DNA of 64,000 nucleotides from NCBI GenBank assembly GCA_963726295.1, contig CAVSBW010000012.1, positions 62,001 to 126,000 on the forward strand, read 5' to 3'. Below are positions 7,795 to 16,541 of this stretch, in pieces (within the stretch, counting starts at the first letter, position 1; the number at the start of each line of letters is the position of its first letter). The notes below the pieces were generated by a model, which saw nothing but the letters and a program-made list of their open reading frames with translations, searched no databases and was not told the origin of the DNA. A program made the translations under genes and the position numbers. This DNA is from DASSQJ01 sp963726295. GTDB taxonomy: Bacteria; Actinomycetota; Actinomycetes; Actinomycetales; Dermatophilaceae.

Positions 7795-9630
7795 TCAGCG
7801 GCGGGCGTACATGGCGTCCTGGGCGTAGCCCTGCACCTGGTCACCCGTGTAGGGGTCGACCTGCGGTGAGGTGACCCACCGGTTCAGACCGGTCCACGTG
7901 ATGTGGACGCTGTCGTCCGGCCCGACCTGCAGGCCGGTGTAGTCGCCGTGGAACACGTTGCACGCCTTGCCAGGCGTGTCGGAGTTGACCGGTCCGCACA
8001 CGGCCGGCCAGGCCGGCTCTGGTGCGTACTGGCCGGCCCAGTGCGTCACCGACACGTCGACGTGCTCGGGCGTGCCCAGTTCCTCGGTCGAGGAGCCGTC
8101 CCAGTAGACGTGGTGGAAGGTGTCGTTGACCGGGTTGTCGCCGCCGGCGGCCTGGTCGTCCTGGTCCCACGCGGCGACCAGGGTGCCGTCCGAGGTGTAG
8201 TCGGCCCACGGGAACCACTGGTGGGCGCCGGCCCCGTCGCTGAGCAGGGTGCGCCTGCTCCAGGTGGCCCCACCGTCCATGGACTCGGAGTAGTAGACGT
8301 TGGTGTCCGAGTTCGGCCCCGCCTCACACGGGTCGTATGCCGGTGGGCTGCTCGGCGCGAAGGCGCACTGCTCGGTGGCGTTCGGGTTGGGCGTGCCACG
8401 GTCGGACCAGACGACGGTCACGTGGTCCGGGTCGGTCGGGTCGACCGCGATGTTGCCGGCCGACGTCCACCGGATCTGGTGGCCCCACACCGTCTGGCGG
8501 CCGATGACCGAGAACGGCATGTCGCGTGAGCCGTCCTCGAGCTGGGCGGCGGGGACCGGGCTGGAGAAGGTCTCGCCGCCGTCGATGGACCTGGTGACCA
8601 TGATCTGGCTGTCGAACTCCTGGCTGAAGCCGTCCCAGGCCGCCTCGTTCTGGAAGTTCTGGAAGTGCACGTAGAGCGTGCCGTCCGAGGCGACCTCCGG
8701 GATCGAGAACTGGTCCTCGTCGCACTCGTTCGCCGGGCCGCTCTCCTGGTAGGTGCAGGACGGGTGGCTGCCCGAGATCTCCTGTGGGTCGGACCACGTC
8801 CGGCCGCCGTCGTCCGAGTAGCTGAGGAAGATCGGGCTGTCGAGGTAGCTGCCCTGCAAGCCGTTCTTGAACAACGTCGTCGTGAGGTAGGCACGGCCGT
8901 ATTGAGGCGAGCCGGGGTTGTTGTCGACCGTCAGCCATTCCTTGTCGTAGAACTTGGCGTTGTTGGCCGGGCCGATGGCCGCGCCCTGGCCCTTGAACAC
9001 CCGGACCGGCTCTGACCAGGTCAGGCCTCCGTCGGTGGAGCGGCTGACGCTAACGTCACCCTGGGAGACATAGAAGCCCCCGAGTCCGGCGGTGTTCTCG
9101 AGCTGCGCCATGAGGACGACCTCGTGGGCACGGTCGAACGCGGGTGAGGGGTCACCGGCGCCGTTTCCGGATCGCATCGGGATCTGCCCGTCGACCCAAG
9201 TCCGGCCCCCGTCGAACGAGGTGAAGAAGCCGGTGGGCACGATCGCCTGTCGGGCTCCCGTGGAGTTGTTGAAGCGGTAGAAGTAGTCGTTCGACCCCGC
9301 GACGATGTGGTCGGCATTGCTCGGGTCGACAGCCACGGCCACCTCGTTGTCGGGTGCCCAGTCCTGGCCGTACTGCTTGTCGTTGCAGCTCATGTCGACG
9401 GCGTCGGTGGGATCACCGGAGCTCTCGCACCTGAACCGCTCGATCTGGACCTTGGAGACCTTGCCACCGGTCATCCCGGGTGCCACGTCGCCGACCACGG
9501 CGTCGACGTTCGGCCGCACGACCATGCGCGCAGTGTTGAACGGCCTGTCCCCTGCGACAGCGGGCGCGACCCCGAGCGCGGTCACCGCCGCTGCGGATGC
9601 GAGCAGTACCAACCCTCGTCGACCGTGCAT
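7795..9630 (-). CDS. Secreted sialidase-like BNR/Asp-box repeat protein
   Basis: A 611-residue exported protein. MHGRRGLVLLAS followed by an Ala/Val-rich stretch ending APAVAG is a classical Sec signal peptide. At least five Asp-box (BNR) motifs are visible: SFDGGRTW, STDGGLTW, SDDGGRTW, SIDGGETF and SMDGGATW, the hallmark of six-bladed sialidase-type propellers. Many such actinobacterial proteins are annotated exo-alpha-sialidase, but I cannot confirm the catalytic Arg triad or Tyr/Glu, so sialic acid hydrolysis is unproven. I chose the ATG at 9630, preceded by GGGGAAGGAC, because the upstream extension lacks signal-peptide character. Confidence 0.8.
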   Translation of the reverse strand: MHGRRGLVLLASAAAVTALGVAPAVAGDRPFNTARMVVRPNVDAVVGDVAPGMTGGKVSKVQIERFRCESSGDPTDAVDMSCNDKQYGQDWAPDNEVAVAVDPSNADHIVAGSNDYFYRFNNSTGARQAIVPTGFFTSFDGGRTWVDGQIPMRSGNGAGDPSPAFDRAHEVVLMAQLENTAGLGGFYVSQGDVSVSRSTDGGLTWSEPVRVFKGQGAAIGPANNAKFYDKEWLTVDNNPGSPQYGRAYLTTTLFKNGLQGSYLDSPIFLSYSDDGGRTWSDPQEISGSHPSCTYQESGPANECDEDQFSIPEVASDGTLYVHFQNFQNEAAWDGFSQEFDSQIMVTRSIDGGETFSSPVPAAQLEDGSRDMPFSVIGRQTVWGHQIRWTSAGNIAVDPTDPDHVTVVWSDRGTPNPNATEQCAFAPSSPPAYDPCEAGPNSDTNVYYSESMDGGATWSRRTLLSDGAGAHQWFPWADYTSDGTLVAAWDQDDQAAGGDNPVNDTFHHVYWDGSSTEELGTPEHVDVSVTHWAGQYAPEPAWPAVCGPVNSDTPGKACNVFHGDYTGLQVGPDDSVHITWTGLNRWVTSPQVDPYTGDQVQGYAQDAMYARR

Positions 9631-9726
9631 GTCCTTCCCCTTTCCCACGGCGACTTCGAAGCACTCCACGCTACGGACCCGCCGCCGACTCGGCCATGGC
9701 CCGGACGAGTGGTTCGGTCACACCCC

Positions 9727-9732
9727 TACACT
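9727..9732 (+). promoter_or_regulatory. -10 element of rnpB
   Basis: TACACT ends 5 nt before the first base of the P1 helix of RNase P RNA, the right distance for initiation at about 9738. Confidence 0.5.
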
Positions 9733-9737
9733 GGTCG

Positions 9738-10122
9738 CGGACGAGTCGGGCGGACGGTCGCGTCGGTGGTTCGCCACCGCCGAGGAAGGTCCGGGCTCCG
9801 AAGGGCAGGATGGTGGCCAACAGCCACCCGGGGCGACCCGCGGGACAGTGCCACAGAGAACAGACCGCCCCCACCGCGCGAGCGGAGGGAGCAAGGGTGA
9901 AACGGTGGTGTAAGAGACCACCAGCGGCCGGGGCGACCCGGCCGGCTCGGTAAACCCCATCCGGAGCAAGCCCGAACAGCGTGCGTTCGAGGGCGGCCCG
10001 CCCGAGCACGCGGGTAGGGTGCTGGAGGTGGCCGGCAACGGCCACCCGAGATGGATGACCGTCACCGCGGCGCCGGCAACGGCTCCGCGGGACAGAACCC
10101 GGCCTACAGCCCGGCTCGTCCG
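9738..10122 (+). ncRNA. rnpB: RNase P RNA, bacterial class A
   Basis: This roughly 385-nt stretch has no plausible gene but contains the universal RNase P RNA blocks in order: GAGGAAGGTCCGGGCTCC near 9781, AGAGACCACCAGC near 9914, GGTAAACCCCATCCGGAGC near 9949, and ACAGAACCCGGCCTACAG near 10093. The terminal helix P1 forms from CGGACGAG (9738-9745) and CTCGTCCG (10115-10122), which fixes the ends. It is the catalytic RNA that removes 5' leaders from pre-tRNAs. Open frames drawn across it are artefacts. Confidence 0.95.
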
Positions 10123-10226
10123 CCATCTCATGCATGCCGCTGACCAGCGCTTTCAAGACGTGGAAGTCCCTGAGCGGCCCCACCGGCAGCAGGTCCCGTC
10201 GGTGGACTCGCCACGAAAGGACCCCC

Positions 10227-10910
10227 ATGACCACGGACTCCGACCTCGACCTGGGCGCCACCCGGGACCGGGTGCTGACCGCGACGCGCGAGCTCGACGG
10301 GTCGAGCGTCCGCGACCTGCTGCTCGACGCCCTGCTCGTCCGCGGTGTCGACGCCACCGTGAGCGAGGTGATGATGCCGGTGCTGCGCGAGGTGGGGGAG
10401 GCCTGGGAGGCCGGCCGCCTCGGTGTCGTGCACGAGCACTTCGTCTCGAGCTCGTTCCGCGGTGTCCTCGGCGAGCTGCGGCTGCCGGTGAGCGGCGGAC
10501 AGGCGCGCACCGTCGTCCTGGCCTGCCCGCCGCACGAGCTGCACGACCTGCCCCTCGAGCTGTTCGGCGCGATGATGCACGCTCGCTGGTGGCGGGTCGT
10601 CAGCCTCGGCGCCAACACCCCCATGACCGCGATCGGCGACGCCGTCCGGTTCCTCCGGGCCGACGCCTGTGTCCTCGCCGGCGTGCGCCGCTCCGCCTTC
10701 GAGGCGCGGGTGCCCTCGCTGACCCGGCTCGCCCAGAACGTGCCGCTGTACGTCGCCGGGGAGGGCGCCTACGCGCTGCCCCGGCGGGCTGAGGGCACCA
10801 CGCTGCTCCCGCGCGACCTCGTGGAGGCCGCGGGCATCGTCGACCGGGCCGCGACCCGGGCCACCGCCGAGGACCCGGCACGCGGCAGCGCCGAGCCCGC
10901 GCTCGACTGA
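10227..10910 (+). CDS. Stand-alone cobalamin-binding sensor protein (CarH/LitR-like B12 module)
   Basis: A 227-residue protein with a four-helix B12 cap domain (about 25-85) and a Rossmann-type B12-binding domain (about 92-205). The cap carries W60-x9-E70-H71, matching the Wx9EH motif of CarH photoreceptors, where the His is the upper adenosylcobalamin ligand. The lower-ligand motif is ELHDLP at 104-109: the His is present, but the usual Gly is Pro. SLGANTP follows, as in CarH. No MerR helix-turn-helix precedes it: the start at 10227 has GAAAGGAC upstream, and the ORF extension to 10134 has no HTH. The output is unknown. It lies 104 nt after rnpB. Confidence 0.75.
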   Translation: MTTDSDLDLGATRDRVLTATRELDGSSVRDLLLDALLVRGVDATVSEVMMPVLREVGEAWEAGRLGVVHEHFVSSSFRGVLGELRLPVSGGQARTVVLACPPHELHDLPLELFGAMMHARWWRVVSLGANTPMTAIGDAVRFLRADACVLAGVRRSAFEARVPSLTRLAQNVPLYVAGEGAYALPRRAEGTTLLPRDLVEAAGIVDRAATRATAEDPARGSAEPALD

Positions 10911-10954
10911 CGCGCGCGCCACCGCCGCGCGCCGCCGCGTCCTACGGTGGAGGC

Positions 10955-11611
10955 ATGCGCATCACCCACCTCGGTCACGCCTGCCTGCTGCTCGAGATGG
11001 CCGACGCCCGGCTGCTCGTCGACCCCGGCACCCTCGCCGGCGACCTCAGCGGGGTCAGCGACCTCGACGCCGTGCTCGTCACCCACCAGCACCCGGACCA
11101 CCTGGACCCCGACCGGTTCCCGGCCCTGGTCGAGGACAACCCCGGCGCCCGTGTGCTCTGTGACCCGGGGAGCGTCGAGGTGCTCTGGCGGCTGGGGGTG
11201 GCGGCGTCGGCCCACGACGGTCCGACCACGGTGGGCGCGGTCACCGTCACCCCCGTGGGGCAGACGCACGCGCTGATCCACGACGACCTCCCACGGATCC
11301 CCAACGTCGGAGTCCGGCTCGACGCCGACGGCGAACCGTCGTTCTTCCACCCCGGCGACGCCCTCGACGCCGAGCCGGGCGAGGTCGACGTCCTCGCCTT
11401 CCCCCTGCAGGCACCGTGGCAGCGCAGCCGCGACATGGTCGCGTTCCTCCGCAGGATGTCCGCCCCGCACGCCGTGCCGGTGCACGACGGCCTGCTGAAG
11501 CCGGGAGGACGGGCCGTCTACCTCGGGCAGGCCGAGAACCTCGGACCGGACGTCACTCGCATCCACGACCTCGCCGGGGCCGGCGCCACCGAGTTCACCG
11601 GCGCTCGCTAG
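10955..11611 (+). CDS. MBL-fold metal-dependent hydrolase (UlaG-like)
   Basis: A 218-residue metallo-beta-lactamase-fold protein. It opens with MRITHLGHACLLLE, typical of the UlaG/L-ascorbate lactonase-like branch, and has the metal motif THQHPDHLD (HxHxDH) near residue 50; later ligand segments are GQTHAL, FHPGDAL and VPVHDG. The substrate is not predictable. TACGGT ends 6 nt before the ATG. The stop overlaps the convergent ppgK stop: both genes end in TAG within the shared CTAG at 11608-11611. Confidence 0.85.
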   Translation: MRITHLGHACLLLEMADARLLVDPGTLAGDLSGVSDLDAVLVTHQHPDHLDPDRFPALVEDNPGARVLCDPGSVEVLWRLGVAASAHDGPTTVGAVTVTPVGQTHALIHDDLPRIPNVGVRLDADGEPSFFHPGDALDAEPGEVDVLAFPLQAPWQRSRDMVAFLRRMSAPHAVPVHDGLLKPGGRAVYLGQAENLGPDVTRIHDLAGAGATEFTGAR

Positions 11612-12417
11612 CCCTGGGCCCGTTCCTCGAGGGTCCGGCCCCGCAGCTGCTGGCGCCGCACCTGCGAGCGGTTGGCCAGCACGGCGGCACCGATGATGCC
11701 GGCCTTGTTGCGCAGTTCGGCCGGGACGATGGGGGTGCGGATGTCGAGCAGCGGCAGGAACTTGTGCGACTTCCGCGACACCCCGCCCCCGACGACGATG
11801 AGGTCGGGCCACAGGAGGTTCTCGAGCATCGTGTAGTACGGCTGGAGCCGCTCGGTGGCCCAGACCTCGTAGCTGAGCCCCTCGCGGTCCTTGGCCGAGC
11901 TGGCAGTCACGGTCTCGGCGTCGATGCCGCCCAGCTCGAGGTGGCCCAGCTCGGAGTTGGGCACGAGCAGGCCCTCGTTGAAGACCGCGGTGCCGATGCC
12001 GGTGCCGAGGGTGGTGAGCACGACGAGGCCGTCCTCGTGCTTGGCCGCGCCGAACTCCAGCTCGCCGACCCCGGCGGCGTCGGCGTCGTTGACGACGACG
12101 ACGTCGTGCTGGAGCCGGTCCTCGAGCAGCTTCTCGATCTCGCAGCCGATCCACCGTTTGTCGATGTTGGCCGCCGTCTTGACCACACCGTGCTGCACGA
12201 CCCCCGGGATCGTGACCCCGATGGGGGAGTCGTCGGCGACGTCGTCGAAGTGCTCGACGATCTGCGCGATGACGTCGCACACCGCCTCGGGCGTGGACTC
12301 CTCCGGGGTGGGGATCTTCAGCCGGTCGACCGAGAAGTCCCCGGCCTCGAGGTCGACCGGGGCGCCCTTGATCCCGCTCCCGCCCACGTCGATGCCGAGT
12401 GGGTGTCCGGTGCTCAT
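11608..12417 (-). CDS. ppgK: Polyphosphate glucokinase
   Basis: A 269-residue ROK-type sugar kinase. The phosphate-1 motif is LGIDVGGSGIKGA at the N-terminus; VVVNDADAAG carries the catalytic Asp; TTLGTGIGTA is the phosphate-2 loop and ELGHLELGG follows. These, and the length, match actinobacterial PpgK, which phosphorylates glucose using polyphosphate or ATP. Its start overlaps the stop of map by 4 nt (ATGA), so the two are translationally coupled. Glucokinase specificity is inferred from overall resemblance. Confidence 0.9.
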   Translation of the reverse strand: MSTGHPLGIDVGGSGIKGAPVDLEAGDFSVDRLKIPTPEESTPEAVCDVIAQIVEHFDDVADDSPIGVTIPGVVQHGVVKTAANIDKRWIGCEIEKLLEDRLQHDVVVVNDADAAGVGELEFGAAKHEDGLVVLTTLGTGIGTAVFNEGLLVPNSELGHLELGGIDAETVTASSAKDREGLSYEVWATERLQPYYTMLENLLWPDLIVVGGGVSRKSHKFLPLLDIRTPIVPAELRNKAGIIGAAVLANRSQVRRQQLRGRTLEERAQG

Positions 12418-13286
12418 GCTGCGCCTCCCAGGGTGAGGATCTCGGGGCCGTCGTCGGTGACGAGGATGGTGTGCTCGAACTGCGCGGACCGCCGCCGGTC
12501 CTTCGTGACGACCGTCCAGCCGTCGTCCCACATGTCCCACTCGTGCGTGCCGAGGTTGAGCATGGGCTCGATGGTGAAGGTCATCCCGGCCTGGATGACG
12601 GTGTCGTAGGACGGCGCGGCGTCGTAGTGCGGCACGATGAGCCCGCTGTGGAAGGCGGTGCCGATGCCGTGCCCGGTGAAGTCGCGCACGACGCCGTACC
12701 CGAACCGCTTGGCGAAGGACTGGATGACCCGGCCGATGACGTTGATCTCCCGCCCCGGTCGGGCGGCGCGGATGCCGCGCATCATCGCCTCGTGGGTGCG
12801 CTCCACGAGCAGGCGCGACTCCTCGTCGACGTCGCCGACGAGGTACGTGGCGTCGGTGTCGCCGTGGACACCGCCGATGTACGCGGTGAGGTCGATGTTG
12901 ACGATGTCCCCGTCCTCGAGCGGGCGGCTGTCCGGGATGCCGTGGCAGACGACCTCGTTGACCGACGTGCACAGTGACTTCGGGAAGCCCCGGTAGCCGA
13001 GGGTGGAGGGGTAGGCGTCGTGGTCCATGAGGTACTCGTGGCCGACCCGGTCGATCTCGTCGGTCGTGACCCCGGGGGCGATGACCGCCGCGGCGGCGGC
13101 CATGGCGTCCGCCGCGATCCGGCCGGCGATGCGCATCCGCTCGATCGTCTCGGCGTCCTTGACCTCCGGTCCGGTGTAGGGCGAGGGCGCGGGACGGTCG
13201 ACGTACTCGGGCCTGGCGATGTGCGCGGGCACCTCGCGGCGCGGGGAGAGGGTGCCGGGGGCCACGGTGGCGTACGTCGTGGGCAT
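12414..13286 (-). CDS. map: Methionine aminopeptidase, type I
   Basis: A 290-residue enzyme that removes the initiator Met from new proteins. All five metal ligands are visible: Asp in NIDLTAY, Asp in GDTDATY, His in TGHGIG, Glu in TIEPM and Glu in QFEHT; CHGIPD holds the conserved His. The N-terminal extension of about 40 residues with RPAPSPYTGP resembles the ribosome-docking linker of the longer mycobacterial MetAP1c. A TAGAGT -10 box ends 7 nt before the start. It is followed by ppgK. Confidence 0.96.
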   Translation of the reverse strand: MPTTYATVAPGTLSPRREVPAHIARPEYVDRPAPSPYTGPEVKDAETIERMRIAGRIAADAMAAAAAVIAPGVTTDEIDRVGHEYLMDHDAYPSTLGYRGFPKSLCTSVNEVVCHGIPDSRPLEDGDIVNIDLTAYIGGVHGDTDATYLVGDVDEESRLLVERTHEAMMRGIRAARPGREINVIGRVIQSFAKRFGYGVVRDFTGHGIGTAFHSGLIVPHYDAAPSYDTVIQAGMTFTIEPMLNLGTHEWDMWDDGWTVVTKDRRRSAQFEHTILVTDDGPEILTLGGAA

Positions 13287-13299
13287 AGCGTTGACTCTA
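13287..13299 (-). promoter_or_regulatory. Leaderless -10 element of the map-ppgK operon
   Basis: TAGAGT on the minus strand (13299-13294) ends 7 nt before the map ATG at 13286. Confidence 0.4.
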
Positions 13300-13329
13300 A
13301 CGACCCGACCTCGCCGAAGGAGAGCCCCG

Positions 13330-13527
13330 ATGCCCTACTGGTTCAACGTCGACACCGGTGAGGTGGAGACCGACGAGACCCGCAGCCAGGACGCCACCGT
13401 CCTCGGCCCGTACGACAGCGAGGACGCGGCGGCGGCCGCACTCGATCGCGCACGGGAGAACACCGAGCGCTGGGACGAGGAGGACCGCGAGTGGGACCAG
13501 CGTGGGACGGCGTCCTCGGAGGGGTAG
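13330..13527 (+). CDS. Conserved small acidic actinobacterial protein (65 aa)
   Basis: A 65-residue protein starting MPYWFNVDTGEVE with a central LGPYDSEDAAAAALDRARE block and a charged WDEEDREWD tail. I recognise it as a small protein widespread in actinobacteria and sometimes mislabelled methionine aminopeptidase, presumably because it neighbours map, as here. The LGPY...AAAAAL pattern resembles a minimal SPOR-like fold. The function is unknown. GAAGGAGAGC upstream is a good RBS. It is divergent from map. Confidence 0.8.
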   Translation: MPYWFNVDTGEVETDETRSQDATVLGPYDSEDAAAAALDRARENTERWDEEDREWDQRGTASSEG

Positions 13528-13557
13528 CGAGCAGGTGGGTCCCCGCGCCGGGCCCGC

Positions 13558-14244
13558 TCAGCCGTTGACGAGGCGGTGCACCGAGACGGCGTAGTCGCCG
13601 CCGGGCACGAAGCGGGCGCGGTCCCACCCGGCGTAGCGGGCGATGTACGACAGGCCGGCCGACGTCGCCAGCCGGTCGTAGGCCCGCAGGTCCACCGGCG
13701 CGGCGCCCTCCGGGACGGCGTCGCCGAGCGCGAAGCCGGCCACGAGGTAGCCACCGGGGGCGAGGTGCGCGGCGAGCCGCTCGAGCACCTGGGGCAGGGT
13801 GCCGTCGGCCAGGTACGGCACGACGTTGCCGGCCATGACGACGCAGTGGAACTCCTGCTCGTGGCTCAGGTGCAGGGTCGACAGGTCGCCGACCACGAAC
13901 TCGGTGTCGTCGTCCTCGCGGGCCAGGGCGATGAGGTCGGGGTCGGCGTCGACCCCGAGCGCGAAGTGCCCGAGGCGGGTCAGCTCGCTGGCGACCCGGC
14001 CGAAGCCGCAGCCGGCGTCGAGCACCCGCGAGGGGGGCGGCACGAGCTCGGTGACGAAGCGGGCCTCGCCGTGGAGGTCACGCCCCCGCGCGGCCAGGCC
14101 GAGGAAGTGCCGGCGGTACTCGAAGGCGTCGTCGGCACCGGCCCGCAGGGCCGACCAGCGGGTCGGGGGGCCCGGGGGCGCCGGGCGGGAGGACGGCCAC
14201 ATGCCGCTGGGACGCGGCGTTCCCTCCTCGCGGTTCCCGGCCAT
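13558..14244 (-). CDS. Class I SAM-dependent methyltransferase
   Basis: A 228-residue protein with the SAM-binding motif I VLDAGCGFGRVA (about 74-85), the acidic end of strand 2 (GVDAD) and FVVGDLSTLHL as motif II. The substrate is unknown. The first 30 residues are Pro/Arg-rich and may not be translated; an in-frame ATG follows at residue 15 (MWPSS). Its start shares one base with the panB stop (TGATG), so it is coupled to panB, but I know of no pantothenate-pathway methyltransferase. Confidence 0.8.
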   Translation of the reverse strand: MAGNREEGTPRPSGMWPSSRPAPPGPPTRWSALRAGADDAFEYRRHFLGLAARGRDLHGEARFVTELVPPPSRVLDAGCGFGRVASELTRLGHFALGVDADPDLIALAREDDDTEFVVGDLSTLHLSHEQEFHCVVMAGNVVPYLADGTLPQVLERLAAHLAPGGYLVAGFALGDAVPEGAAPVDLRAYDRLATSAGLSYIARYAGWDRARFVPGGDYAVSVHRLVNG

Positions 14245-15119
14245 CAGGCCTCGAAGGAGTGCTCGTCGGCCGGGAAGGAGCCGTCGGCCACCTCGGCGGC
14301 GTACTGGGCCGCGGCCCGGCCGAGCTCACCGCGCAAGTCGGCGTAGCGCTTGACGAACCGGGGCATCCGGCCGCCGCGCAGCCCGGCCATGTCCTGCCAC
14401 ACGAGCACCTGCGCGTCGCAGTGTGGGCCGGCCCCGATCCCGATGGTCGGGATGTGCAGTGCCGCCGTGACGTCGGCGGCGACACTGGCAGGCACCATCT
14501 CGATGACGACCGCGAAGCAGCCGGCGGCCTCGAGGGCCAGCGCGTCCGCCATCAGCTTCTCCGCGCCGGCGCCCCGACCCTGCACCTTGTAGCCCCCGAG
14601 CACGTGCTCGCTCTGCGGGGTGAATCCGATGTGGCCCATGACGGGGATGCCGGCCCGCACGAGCAGCTCGACCTCGGGCACCATCGGGGCTCCGCCCTCG
14701 AGCTTGACGGCGTGGGCGAGGCCCTCCTTCATGAAGCGTGTGGCCGTGGCCAGGGCCTGCTGGGGGCTGGCCTGGTAGGAGCCGAAGGGAAGGTCGCCCA
14801 CCACCATGGCCCTGTGGGTGGCGGTGGCCACGGCGCGGGTGAGGGGCACGAGGTGGTCGACGGTCACCGGCACCGTCGTCTCGAACCCGTACACGTTGTT
14901 GCCGGCGGAGTCGCCGACGAGCAGGACCGGGATGCCGGCCTCGTCGAAGATCTCGGCGGTGTACATGTCGTAGGCGGTGAGCATCGCCCACTTCTCGGCG
15001 CGCTCCTTCATCGCCTGCAGACCCGGCACCCGGATGCGCCGCTGGGGCGCCGCCTGCACGCCCGTGCCGTACGGCGCCGTGCTCTCGGAGGGCGGGGGGG
15101 ACTGGGTGGGCCGGCTCAT
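14244..15119 (-). CDS. panB: 3-methyl-2-oxobutanoate hydroxymethyltransferase
   Basis: A 291-residue enzyme, the first committed step of pantothenate synthesis (ketopantoate from alpha-ketoisovalerate and methylene-THF). Recognisable blocks are MLTAYDMYTAEIFDEAG, VGDSAGNNVYG (metal-binding Asp), VVGDLPFGSY, VKLEGG, MGHIGFTPQ and IGIGAGPHCDAQVLV. The first 30 residues are a non-conserved Pro/Ser-rich extension. TACCAT lies 7 nt before the ATG. In M. tuberculosis panB also lies near glnA2-glnE, as here. Confidence 0.95.
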   Translation of the reverse strand: MSRPTQSPPPSESTAPYGTGVQAAPQRRIRVPGLQAMKERAEKWAMLTAYDMYTAEIFDEAGIPVLLVGDSAGNNVYGFETTVPVTVDHLVPLTRAVATATHRAMVVGDLPFGSYQASPQQALATATRFMKEGLAHAVKLEGGAPMVPEVELLVRAGIPVMGHIGFTPQSEHVLGGYKVQGRGAGAEKLMADALALEAAGCFAVVIEMVPASVAADVTAALHIPTIGIGAGPHCDAQVLVWQDMAGLRGGRMPRFVKRYADLRGELGRAAAQYAAEVADGSFPADEHSFEA

Positions 15120-15132
15120 GCCGTCGATGGTA
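15120..15132 (-). promoter_or_regulatory. Leaderless -10 element of panB
   Basis: TACCAT on the minus strand (15132-15127) ends 7 nt before the panB ATG. Confidence 0.35.
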
Positions 15133-15193
15133 GGGCCGGGGCGACGACGGCGGTCGACACACGGCCGTCATGTGGATGCGGCAGGATCGGGGC

Positions 15194-16531
15194 ATGGACC
15201 GTCAGCAGGAGTTCGTCCTCCGCACCATCGAAGAGCGCGACATCCGGTTCGTCCGGCTCTGGTTCACCGACGTGCTCGGCACCCTGAAGTCCGTCGCCAT
15301 CGCTCCCGCCGAGCTCGAGGGGGCCTTCGCCGAGGGCATCGGGTTCGACGGGTCGTCCATCGAGGGCTTCGTCCGGGTCTACGAGGCCGACATGCTGGCC
15401 CAGCCCGACCCCTCGACCTTCCAGGTGCTGCCCTGGCGCGGGGAGCGCAACGGCACCGCGCGGATGTTCTGCGACATCACCCTTCCCGACGGCACCCCGA
15501 GCATGGCCGACCCACGGCACGTCCTGCAGCGCACCCTCGCCAAGGCCGCCGACATGGGGTTCACCTTCTACACGCACCCCGAGATCGAGTTCTACCTCCT
15601 CGAGCAGGGTTGGAGGCCGGGGGAGCAGCCGCGCCCCATCGACACCTCCGGGTACTTCGACCACACCCCCCACGGCAGCAGCGCGGACTTCCGCCGGGCG
15701 GCCATCACGATGCTGGAGACGATGGGCATCTCGGTGGAGTTCAGCCACCACGAGGGCGGTCCCGGCCAGAACGAGATCGACCTGCGCTACGCCGACGGCC
15801 TGTCGACGGCCGACAACATCATGACCTTCCGCACGGTGGTCAAGGAGGTCGCCCTGTCGCAGGGCATCTACGCCTCCTTCATGCCCAAGCCGTTCGCCGA
15901 GCACCCCGGGTCCGGGATGCACACGCACATGTCGCTGTTCGAGGGCGACACGAACGCCTTCCACGAGCCCGGCGCGCCGTACCAGCTCTCGAAGATCGGG
16001 CGGCAGTTCATCGCCGGGCTGATCCGCCACGGCGGCGAGCTGGCCGCCGTCACCAACCAGTGGGTCAACTCCTACAAGCGGATCTGGGGCGGTGGCGAGG
16101 CCCCGGCGCACCTCACGTGGGGCCACAACAACCGGTCCGCGATGGTGCGCGTGCCGATGTACAAGCCGAACAAGGGCAACAGCACGCGCGTCGAGGTGCG
16201 CAGCATCGACACCGCCTGCAACCCGTACCTCACCTTCGCGGTGCTGCTCGGTGCCGGCCTCAAGGGCATCGAGGAGGGGTACGACCTGCCGCCGGAGGCC
16301 GAGGACGACGTCTGGAGCCTCACCGACGGCGAGCGCCGGGCCATGGGCATCAAGCCGCTGCCGGAGAGCCTCTCGGCGGCCATCGCCGCGATGGAGGAGA
16401 GCGAGCTCGTCGCCGAGATCCTCGGCGAGCACGTCTTCGACTTCTTCCTGCGCAACAAGCGTGCGGAGTGGAACGACTACCGCAACCAGGTCACGGCCTT
16501 CGAGCTCGGGCGCTACCTCCCGAGCCTGTGA
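15194..16531 (+). CDS. glnA: Glutamine synthetase, type I (GlnA2-like)
   Basis: A 445-residue type I glutamine synthetase, slightly shorter than the main GlnA1 form (about 475 aa). Signatures are GFDGSSIEGF near the N-terminus, HPEIEFYLL, GQNEIDLRYAD, FMPKPF, GSGMHTHMSL and NKGNSTRVEVRS. A tyrosine in EGYDLPPE aligns with the adenylylated Tyr of E. coli GlnA. glnE follows 10 nt downstream, the glnA2-glnE arrangement known from mycobacteria and streptomycetes. A GGCAGGA element precedes the ATG. Confidence 0.94.
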   Translation: MDRQQEFVLRTIEERDIRFVRLWFTDVLGTLKSVAIAPAELEGAFAEGIGFDGSSIEGFVRVYEADMLAQPDPSTFQVLPWRGERNGTARMFCDITLPDGTPSMADPRHVLQRTLAKAADMGFTFYTHPEIEFYLLEQGWRPGEQPRPIDTSGYFDHTPHGSSADFRRAAITMLETMGISVEFSHHEGGPGQNEIDLRYADGLSTADNIMTFRTVVKEVALSQGIYASFMPKPFAEHPGSGMHTHMSLFEGDTNAFHEPGAPYQLSKIGRQFIAGLIRHGGELAAVTNQWVNSYKRIWGGGEAPAHLTWGHNNRSAMVRVPMYKPNKGNSTRVEVRSIDTACNPYLTFAVLLGAGLKGIEEGYDLPPEAEDDVWSLTDGERRAMGIKPLPESLSAAIAAMEESELVAEILGEHVFDFFLRNKRAEWNDYRNQVTAFELGRYLPSL

Positions 16532-16541
16532 GCTCCCGGTG

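Noticed and set aside
9671..10624. Open frames on both strands across 9.67-10.13 kb, including an N-terminal extension of the B12 protein from 10134.
   Set aside because: The region is RNase P RNA, and the extension has no HTH or RBS; GAAAGGAC supports the start at 10227.
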